A program made the translations under genes and the position numbers. This document shows positions 56,551 through 64,000 of a DNA stretch of 64,000 nucleotides, piece by piece. The DNA is from Beaufortia kweichowensis (Eukaryota > Chordata > Actinopteri > Cypriniformes > Gastromyzontidae), in NCBI GenBank assembly GCA_019155185.1, contig CM032817.1, forward strand, positions 10,312,034 to 10,376,033, given 5' to 3'. Numbering within the stretch: the first letter of the stretch is position 1; every line of letters begins with the position of its first letter. A model generated the notes under the pieces. That model was not told where the DNA came from. It saw only the letters and a program-made list of their open reading frames with translations, and searched no databases.

Positions 56551-58271
56551 CCTTTCCTGTTTTGTTGAATATCTCATATTTACTAAATTAAAGATTCTTT
56601 TATCCAGTAAGGAACTATTATTACTGTATAAAAGTTAAAATATAGAGGAATACTGATTGGTTAACATGTTGATTATACATAAACAAAAATGAGTGGGTAG
56701 TAAACCTAACATTGTATTATTCAGGACTAATTTGGTGGTCTTAAAGATATAAATAAGAATATAAAATTATATAATATTATTGAAACCTTTTCTTTTATTA
56801 ATTTATTGTAAGATATTTCCCATATATGTATATATTATTTTTTCTTTTGTTTAATTTCTTTATGGATTCTTTGTTGTTATCGCATATGAAAAAGAAGTCA
56901 TTGTGATCCTATGTATGTACACATTTGTAATTGTATAATCTTTTGCAATAATACAAATAACAATAATACAAAAGTAAAAAATCTCTCTTGTGTTATTTGT
57001 AACTGAGATTAAGATAAATCTATTACGCTATTTGTATATTATTAAGAGTTTCTTTCTAAAGTTTTGATAATATGTCACACCATAGGACACAATTGGATAT
57101 AAATTTGTCTACCTATTTATTTAGTGTTGTTCTGTATTTGGAAATACTTTACACGCTAGTGATTCATGTATGTTTGTTGTTCATTCTTGTATGTTTATTA
57201 AAATAGTAAAAACAGAAATAATTGCTAGTTGCCACATCTAAATGTACAGTACACACTTTCTTTCATAAGCAGAATGTATTATGTGTGGTGTGAATAAGAA
57301 AACTGTACCCAATTAAACAATAGATTACTTTGATTAAATAATGAATATAAAGCAGTCAATAAGAGTCCAGCATAGATAGAAATTTATTTAGTGCTGTTTA
57401 AAAAGCTTCTCAGTATAATTTTACAAATTCTAGATGAAGGGTGACTACTTTAAAAGATGATCAAATATAACATTGTCACAACATAATTGCCACAGTTTTA
57501 ATTGTGTTATTTTTATTGTTTTGATGAATTTACTACTTTTCTAAAAATGTGGAAAACATATAAACAAGAGTAAGTTGTAGCCACAGTATTCATAATTTGT
57601 TTAAACTATTTTAAATTTTAATTTTAACATTTGCATGCAGGTCTGTGGCACCTAACTAAATGTAGTGTAACCTCAAAGCAGTTTATGGACAAAGATTTAA
57701 GAGTTTTGACAGCTTTTCCTGTTCCCAGGTCCTAGTAGCTTGAGGGGTTGTGTGTTGAACCTAAGACAAGAAGTTAAGGGTTGTTTAAGTCTCTGTTTTT
57801 TTTAAGCTTAGGTGACAAGATGCCTACGAAGGGTGTGTCCTGAAGTTTGAGAGGAGCAGGAGGCCTGGGCAGAGGCGGAGGATGGAGCAGCATGAGAGGT
57901 GAGTCGGGGGAGAGCCGGATAAGAGGTGGAGTATGGAGTTGGGGGAGGAGCCGAGGGAGGAGCCAGAGGACAACTTGGAGATATAAATTGTAAGATTGAA
58001 AAAATTCAGTGTTACAACTTTCCTCTTCCAGTTCTCCTCTGACTCCTCACTGCTCCTCCCTTGGCTCCATACAAAACCGGAGGGCTGTTTGGTTTTTTGG
58101 GGGTTTTTAGGGCCCCAAAAATTTTTTGGAAACACCGCTAGGAAGAGGCACATAACCCTGGTTTTCAGGCTCTGGTATTTTCGGGGGGGAGCCACGCCCC
58201 GGTGTCTCCCCCTTCTGTGCACCCCACCACCTGTGAACCCTCCACCTTGTGGTGACGTGTGCTGGCCCACC
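56551..58271. other. Gene-free stretch, AT-rich then G-rich
   Basis: 56551-57800 is AT-rich without assignable features. 57830-58270 is G-rich on the plus strand (gggggagagccgg, ggaggagccgaggg) and carries an open frame of 148 codons on the minus strand with low-complexity sequence and no recognised domain. Left unassigned. Confidence 0.4.
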
Positions 58272-58772
58272 TGACACAGGGTTTGAACCCCAGACTATTT
58301 GGTCTTGTGTCAGAGCTCTACCACTGAGCCAACGAGTCCTGCACACTTGTGACGGAGCTCCTGGTGTATTTATCTTTTTTTGTAGTGTAACTGTGTTTAA
58401 AAGGGTTAGGGAATTTTAAAGATTGCTGGATTTGAACCGACAACTTCACGAACCAAAGGCATGTTCTCAAACCCCTGAGCCACCAAGCCTGTTGTGTTTG
58501 TTGTGGATTTCTAAGTAAGGTGGTTTGTGTGTTTGGTGGAAGTTTTCAGTTTTAAAGAAAGAGCTTAGAGGAGATCAGGATTTGAACCCAAACTCTCATG
58601 CTTCAAGCACGAAAGTTCAACCCTTGGGCCACAGAAATGACAGTGTTTTGTCATGTTTTGCAGTGGTTTGGTGGAGTTTTTGAGTTTTAAGTAAGAACCT
58701 TAAAGAGTTTGGGATTTGAACCTGGACCTCTACGCTTCACGGGCGAACGTTCAAACCCTGAACCACAGAACA
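58272..58772 (-). repeat. Four tRNA-like units (first group)
   Basis: Units at about 58272-58340, 58427-58491, 58577-58636 and 58711-58772, all readable on the minus strand. Each has a B-box-like ggttcaaa(t/c)cc and a D-arm/A-box-like tggctcagtggtagagc or a decayed version. In the first unit the D stem GCTC/GAGC and a T stem can be drawn. Acceptor stems are poor, so functional tRNA is unlikely; Pol III transcription is possible but not shown. Confidence 0.6.
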
Positions 58773-58858
58773 CATGAGTTTTGTGTTTGGAGTTTGTTGG
58801 GGTGGTACTTAAGGCAAGTAAAGGAGACACTAAATGCAGGAATTGAACACAGATTCTC

Positions 58859-58995
58859 CGACATTCTCAGTTGTCAGGATATGTCGCCTCTACTGTAATG
58901 AACAAAACATGCTAAAAACTACTCAACATGGGAGAAAGAAACATCACTAAAGATCTAAAATATGTAAATGAAAACACACACAACAAAATTTGTGT
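58859..58995. repeat. Dispersed duplicate, copy 1 (partner at 63716-63860)
   Basis: gacattctcagttgtcagga and the following atgtcgcctctactgtaatg, then ctaaaaactactcaacatgg, recur with few changes at 63716-63860. Confidence 0.75.
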
Positions 58996-59066
58996 TGAAG
59001 TTAATCCTACAGATTTGGGATGATTAAGGTTTTGGGATGATTAAGGTTTCAAAGACTCAATACTAT

Positions 59067-59182
59067 CACCTCAACCTATTAACTCTTACTGAGTTAAAAC
59101 ACAAAACCTCACAATTGTAACTGAGGGTTCACAGTTAATAGGTTGAGGTGGCATGCTTTTAGGTTGTGTTTAAAAGCATGCC
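59067..59182. repeat. Two adjacent hairpins
   Basis: Arms 59067-59084 and 59133-59150 (cacctcaacctattaact and its exact complement) are followed directly by a second stem, 59150-59161 with 59171-59182 (ggcatgctttta and its exact complement). They share one base at 59150. Confidence 0.85.
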
Positions 59183-60005
59183 AACCCAAGTAGAAACACC
59201 ACACTTCTGCATAATGGTAACCATCTCTAAACCATCTCTAAAAAACATTGGTGCATTCTTGAGGTTTGTGTGTATTGCACTGTTGCGCCCTCCTGTGGTT
59301 ATTTGGTTTCATTACAAATTGAAATATTTGCCAACGTATGATTAACCACATTTGGAATATGTCTTCTGGCATTTAGTCTATTCAGTGAAGAGTAAACACC
59401 CCCATACTTAAAACAGTGAGCAACTAAAACTAAAGAAAAGCATCTTGCTTCAAGGCACCTTAATCATTTCCAGCATTGGAAATCAAACCAGCAATCTTCA
59501 AATAACAAGTCTTACTTTCTATTATTAGGCAACAAGTAGCCCACTATTTATTTGAGCACGATGAAATAAAGAGGTGAATAATGTAATACAGAAATCACCA
59601 CCAGAAAGTTCAATAATGTAATACACATAAATCACCACAAGAGGGCTCAGCAATGTCTCATTTATCAATGAAAACTCCACCACTAAATTTGACCTGTTTT
59701 CTCTCCTGTGGTGAACAAATGTAGAGATATCAGGATAAAAACTACTTCTGCTTCTACTAGAATCTACTTATTGTGGGGTGAAAAGTCAGCATTAAAGGTT
59801 TGAGAAAATAAAGGCAATGTAGATATTGCTTAAATATTAGGAAATGTGTTATGGTATATTGTGATATACTAATTTATTACCAGTTTCTTACTCGCATGAC
59901 TGTTTACGTGTTTCACTTAAACAGATATGTTTTAGGTTTTATATTTAGTAAATAAAGGTTCAGAGAATCGACAGCACCATCAGATTTATTGTATGTAAAG
60001 TCATT
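59183..60005. other. Gene-free stretch
   Basis: Contains one unit of the attgca-c ... ccctcctgtgg type found in tandem at 63328-63500 (here about 59262-59300) and two short similar pieces ending taatgtaatac ... aaatcaccac (about 59576-59640). No gene. Confidence 0.5.
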
Positions 60006-60330
60006 GCTTTGAAGTTGAATTAATGTGCAGTTCACCATTCGCTCCAGCAGGTGTCACATGCGGACAGCAAACAGCAACTCCCCTCGGCAGTAAACACAAC
60101 AGAGAGAGAGACGCAACACACCTGTGAGTAACTGTTTACCTAAAAATACATTTATCTTGTGTCACTTTGCATTAAGTCTGTAATAATAAAGCGTTTCTGG
60201 ACAGTCATGTTCCTAGCAGACAGCTCGTTCAGGTTCCTAACAGATGCTCTTTATGTTCAATTGTATTTGGGTAGTTGACAAATATAATGTGGATGTGTGC
60301 TGTGATGTGACAGCTTTAGGAAAACATTGA
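60006..60330. repeat. Triplicated block, copy 2
   Basis: Very similar to 56218-56550 (same gcagttcaccat, agcaggtgtcacatg, gagagagagacgcaacacac and acagctcgtt landmarks, small indels). Confidence 0.75.
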
Positions 60331-60944
60331 AGACAGATTACTGTGAGCTCATTAAAGTGTAAATAAAACAACATGCCGTGGTAGAAACATGAAAAAATGA
60401 CATCTAATTGATTGATAAATGTGTTTGTGCAAATAATGTTGCTTGTGTAATTGATGTAATTGTGGTAATGTTTTAAATCTCAAGACAATGTTTTTTTGGT
60501 TTACTGCCAATACACTAACTATATGTCAGATTTGCAATTGTTACATTCATAAAATATAACTGTGTATAATGTGTATAAAATAATATTTATAAATATAATT
60601 GTGTGGAATATTTATATGACATATGTATTTATTGACATAATATTGGGAGGATTATATTGTCCGAAACTAGAAATAGTAATAACTAGAAATAGTAATAATA
60701 ACTACCATGATCATGCATGTAGTAAAAAAGTGGCATACTATGCATTCACAGATCTTTTTCATATTGCATATTTTATCATTAGCAGATCATTTACTTTTTG
60801 ATGCATGCAAATTGAAGTGTTTTTTCTGTGTATGATGAACAAACATAAGGATTCAGAAACGTTATTTAATTCATTTAAGATATTTATTACTTATTGTAAT
60901 ATATCATACCCAACACTGCCTTTGCATTATTCTATGTTCAGCAT
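60331..60944. other. Gene-free AT-rich spacer
   Basis: Nothing recognised between the second and third block copies. Confidence 0.5.
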
Positions 60945-61150
60945 ATTATTGAATTAATATCCAGTTCATCATCCGTTCTAACAGGTGTCACAAGCGGACA
61001 ACACAAACTCTCGTCAGCAGAGAACAAAGAAACCCTACATGCTATTCACCTGTATGTAACTTTTTGCATTAAAAATTTTTATGCAAAGTTTGCGTATATG
61101 TCTGTAATTATTATGCGTTCCTGGACACGTGTTAAAGTCATAGCAGTCAG
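60945..61150. repeat. Triplicated block, copy 3 (diverged)
   Basis: Shares ttgaattaatatccagttca, then aacaggtgtcacaagcgga and cacctgtatgtaac, with the other two copies but with many substitutions. The oldest copy. Confidence 0.6.
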
Positions 61151-61485
61151 CTTGTTTAGACGCTCCTTATTTTGACTTTGATTTATTTGCTGTTGTATTT
61201 GGATTTATTTGGAAATATTTGACAGTATAATTTACGTTATATATGTATAGTTGTGCATTGGCCCCATCAGTTGATAGCTTTCATTAGATATTTCTAATAT
61301 CTAATAACAGATGTAAATATCTAATAACCGCACATACTGAGTATACACATGAAAATGCACTTTTTATTTTATAAATAACATTAACTTATGTAACTAATGT
61401 TATAAACTACATTAAATAACATCATTGTTTTTATTATTTATTTTTTGTTTATAATTGGTCAACTGTTTAGACTCAATTAGTCAAA

Positions 61486-62418
61486 CGTGCAGCTCCATGT
61501 GGCTCAGAGGTAGAGCTCTAGCTCCTGGACCAGAAGGTTCTGTGTTCAAATCCAGTCACTGGAGTTTAAGTTCTGCTTTGTGTTTCTTATGCAGTCAAGA
61601 TGTCAAAACAAGAGACAAGAGCCAGGAGAAGTGTCATAAGTGTGCAAGACACAGTGGCTCTGCGGTAGAGCACTGAAATCTGGTCCGGAAGGTCCAGGGT
61701 TCAAGCCCGGTTCAAGCCCGGAGTGTGTCGTAGTCACACGTAACCTACAACAGTCTCTCCAGAGACTAAAGCTTGACGTGAGTCAGTGTCACACCTGAGT
61801 TGCTGTCAGACGTGACCCACACAGTCTCCCACAAGAGGCTGTGAAACGGGGGAGACGGTGGAGGGTGTCTCCCCCCGGGTTTCAGGCATGTGGAGGCAGG
61901 GGGTTATAGAGCAGAATGTGAAGAACAGCAGGAGTTTTTTCCCCACCACTGCATTTGGGTTAAAATCAAGGATGTAGGGAAACCATCAATTTATACAACA
62001 AACAAAATTTCTGCTGTTCTTCACATTCTGCTCTATAACCACCTGCCTCCACATGCCCGAAACTCGGGGGGAGACACCCTCCACAGTCTCCCCCCTTTCA
62101 TTCTCTCTTGCACACTTGTTAGTCAGGCATTCCCAGCTTCAGACCCACTGGCATAGGTCACATCGTGACTACGACACACTCCGGTCTCGAACCGGGCTCG
62201 AAACCTGGACCTTCCGGACCAGATGTCAGTGCTCTACCGCAGAGCCACTGTGTCTTGCACGCTTATGACACTTCTCCTGGCGCACTTGTCTCTTGTTTTG
62301 ACATCTTGACTGCATAAGAAACACAGAGCAGAACTTAAACTGCAGTGACTGGATTTGAACACAGAACCTTCTGGTCCACGAGCCAGAGCTCTACCACTGA
62401 GCCACATGGACCTGCACG
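61486..62418. repeat. Large inverted repeat (arms about 0.41-0.45 kb)
   Basis: Left arm 61486-61931 and right arm 62011-62418 are near reverse complements with indels, separated by about 80 nt. The best-matching inner part reads gcatgtggaggcagg ... agaatgtgaagaacagcag on the left. Each arm carries two tRNA-like units. The element could extrude as a cruciform or be the product of an inverted duplication. Confidence 0.85.
61494..61725 (+). repeat. Two tRNA-like units on the plus strand
   Basis: Units at about 61494-61562 (tggctcagaggtagagctc, B-box-like gtgttcaaatcc, ends tcactgga pairing with tcca at the start) and 61649-61725 (gtggctctgcggtagagc, gggttcaagcccgg, with the last part duplicated). 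D stems GCTC/GAGC are intact. They are the mirror partners of the units at 62342-62412 and 62180-62250. Confidence 0.6.
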
Positions 62419-62886
62419 CTTGAGACACTTCTCCTGGCATACTTGTCTTGTTTTGACATCTTGCCTGCATAAGAAACACAAAGCAGAAATTAAACTCCAG
62501 TAACTGGATTTGAACACAGAACCTTCTGGTTCTGGTGCAGGTGCCACAGCTCCAATGCTGAGCCACATGGACAGGCACGCTTGAGACACTTCTCCTGGCA
62601 TACTTGTCTTGTTTTGACATCTTGCCTGCATAAGAAACACAAAGCAGAAATTAAACTCCAGTAACTGGATTTGAACACAGAACCTTCTGGTTCTGGTGCA
62701 GGTGCCACAGCTCCAATGCTGAGCCACATGGACAGGCATGCTTATGACACTTCTCCTGGCACGCTTGGCTTGTTTTGACATCTTGACCACATAAGAAAAA
62801 CAGACCAGAACTTAAACTCCAGCATCTGGATTTGAACTCACAACATTTTGGTCGAGGAGCCAGTGTTCTACCATCGAGCCACTGAG
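62247..62886. repeat. Tandem array, period about 160 bp, four copies
   Basis: Anchor gcacgcttgagacacttctc (or its variants) occurs at about 62251, 62414, 62574 and 62734. Copies 2 and 3 are almost identical. Each period holds one tRNA-like unit plus a spacer that includes ttgttttgacatcttg. Confidence 0.85.
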
Positions 62887-63324
62887 CTAATAGAGTTTTG
62901 ACTTTTTTGAGTGACATTTTTGTTTTATGTCTGTCATTAATAAAAAAAGGACAAAGAACTTCAGGGCCTGGGGTTGAACCAGAACTTTCAATAACCAAAG
63001 TCGAGCGTTTTACCACTGAGCCACAGAGCCGGTAAATTTTACCGACTTTCTTTTTGAGTGAGGTTTTTGTTTTTATGTTATTAATGAAAAGAGAACAAAG
63101 AACCACTGGGCATGGATTTGAAACAGGACTTTCAAGCACCAAAGTCAAGTGTTTTACCACCGAGCCACTGAGCCAGTAAAGTTTTTCCAATTTTCTTTTT
63201 GAGAGAGGTTTTTGTTTTTATATTATTAATGAAAAAAAATAAGAAAGAACCACTGGGCATGGATTTGAACCAGAATTTTCAAGCACCAAAGTCAAGCTTT
63301 CTACTACCAAGCCACTGAGCCGGT
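62887..63324. repeat. Tandem array, period about 147 bp, three copies
   Basis: Anchor ttttgagtgaggtttttgt (or variant) lies near 62907, 63053 and 63200. Each period holds one tRNA-like unit ending actgagccrgta. Confidence 0.8.
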
Positions 63325-63327
63325 AGT

Positions 63328-63500
63328 GGAGGTTTGTGTGTATTGCATCGCAGAGCCCTCTTGTGGATGTTTATGTGTATTTCATTGCTGAGACCTCCTG
63401 TGGTTGTTTGTGTATTGCATCGCTGAGCCCTCTTGTGGAGGTGTTTGTGTGTATTGCATTGCTGAGACCTCCTGTGGAGGTTTGTGTGTATTGCTTTCCA
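63328..63500. repeat. Minisatellite, units of about 36-40 bp
   Basis: About four and a half copies of a unit like gtgtgtattgcattgctgag followed by acctcctgtggagg, directly after the 147-bp array. Confidence 0.85.
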
Positions 63501-63715
63501 CACAACTAATAACCACAGTGTGTATTTATGATGCCTCCCACACAAGCACCACACTTCTGCACAATGGAAACCACCTTAAACTCAAAAATATAACACAAAC
63601 TATATAACACAAACTACTAGTCCCATGCAAAGCACACTGGGAACCACTGCAATCTCATTTAGTGATTTAACAGTTTAATGTTCCACCACTGAATTTTCTG
63701 TTTAATGGGGAATCT

Positions 63716-63860
63716 GACATTCCCAGTTGTCAGGACATGTCGCCTCTACTGTAATGAACAAACACATGCTAAAAACTACTCAACATGGGTCAAAGAGGCA
63801 TCACTAAAGATTATAAATGAAGACACACACAACAAAGTGTGGAACTTAATCCTACAATCC
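63716..63860. repeat. Dispersed duplicate, copy 2
   Basis: Partner of 58859-58995, same order of landmarks ending cttaatcctacaa. With the shared minisatellite-type unit and tRNA-like units, this suggests that 58.3-59.3 kb and 62.3-63.9 kb are copies of one larger block. Confidence 0.7.
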
Positions 63861-64000
63861 AACTTGTTTAACGTTGCAAAGAAAGAGAGAGACCTCTCTC
63901 TTTGCATTTAACTGTTGCATCATTGAATTTGTAGCTTTTCCTAAAGATTTTTGGCGGGTTGTTTGTGTGATGTAGTTAAAGAATTTTTAAAACAGATTTG

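Larger units (their letters stand above)
62180..63324 (-). repeat. Eight tRNA-like units in tandem on the minus strand
   Basis: Units at about 62180-62250, 62342-62412, 62501-62574, 62661-62734, 62818-62886, 62966-63032, 63110-63178 and 63250-63324. On the plus strand each shows ggatttgaa or gggttgaac (B box complement) and, some 40-55 nt later, a D-arm/A-box complement such as taccactgagccac. In the last two units a 6-bp anticodon-type stem (gacttt/aaagtc) can be drawn. They are embedded in two tandem arrays with periods of about 160 and 147 bp. Confidence 0.65.

Noticed and set aside
57824..58270. 148-codon minus-strand open frame
   Set aside because: Low-complexity, G-rich DNA, no recognised domain, and it runs into a tRNA-like repeat. 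Not enough for a gene call.
62335..63190. Long minus-strand open frames of 128-179 codons with repeated CGSALELWHLHQNQKV-like peptides
   Set aside because: They are translations of the tandem tRNA-like repeats; the same peptide recurs because the DNA recurs. No start context, no domain, no exon structure.
61494..63324. Calling the tRNA-like units functional tRNA genes
   Set aside because: A and B boxes are present but acceptor and anticodon stems are poor and spacing varies. Kept as repeats only.

Overview
This is eukaryotic DNA: genes are split by short GT-AG introns and there are tRNA-derived SINE fragments and microsatellites. The coding content points to a teleost fish, probably cypriniform. 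The basis is a p38-beta kinase that reads like the zebrafish protein, the mapk12-mapk11 tandem, and fish-type SINE and MITE fragments. The species cannot be fixed from sequence alone.

Left part (1-9.0 kb, minus strand): the first five coding exons of mapk12 (p38-gamma; the rest lies beyond the left edge), then a complete 12-exon mapk11 (p38-beta, 361 aa). The pair is head-to-tail, as in other vertebrates. CpG-rich DNA marks both starts. A 59-bp-arm inverted repeat lies just upstream of mapk11.

Middle part (9.6-53.9 kb): a cluster of genes for secreted scavenger-receptor cysteine-rich (SRCR) proteins of the DMBT1/CD163 type. Four run on the plus strand with 19, 3, 7 and 7 SRCR domains. A fifth, more diverged gene with 6 domains runs on the minus strand and converges on the fourth. 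Each SRCR domain is one phase 1-1 exon of about 300-336 nt. Each gene starts with a tiny signal-peptide exon and, with no transmembrane segment visible, ends with the same two-exon, non-SRCR module of about 55-65 residues (consensus VRI-V-A, NDPNIKK, WRTQPDGKVF). I do not recognise this module as a named domain; it is the best candidate for something undescribed. The first gene contains a four-exon block (types A-B-C-B') repeated four times with near-identical exons and introns. Two genes carry a one-base insertion inside an SRCR exon. One domain has lost exactly the two cysteines of one disulfide. Another exon is a chimera of two exon types. Truncated exons and orphan flanks show further gene copies that were lost.

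Right part (54-64 kb): no protein gene is supported. It holds a block of about 320 bp present three times, an inverted repeat of about 0.93 kb, and at least 14 tRNA-like units with Pol III A- and B-box-like sequence. Several of these sit in tandem repeats of about 160 bp and 147 bp.

Functional reading (inference): the SRCR cluster encodes soluble pattern-recognition proteins, whose domain number and sequence turn over quickly by unequal exchange and gene conversion next to a stable kinase pair.
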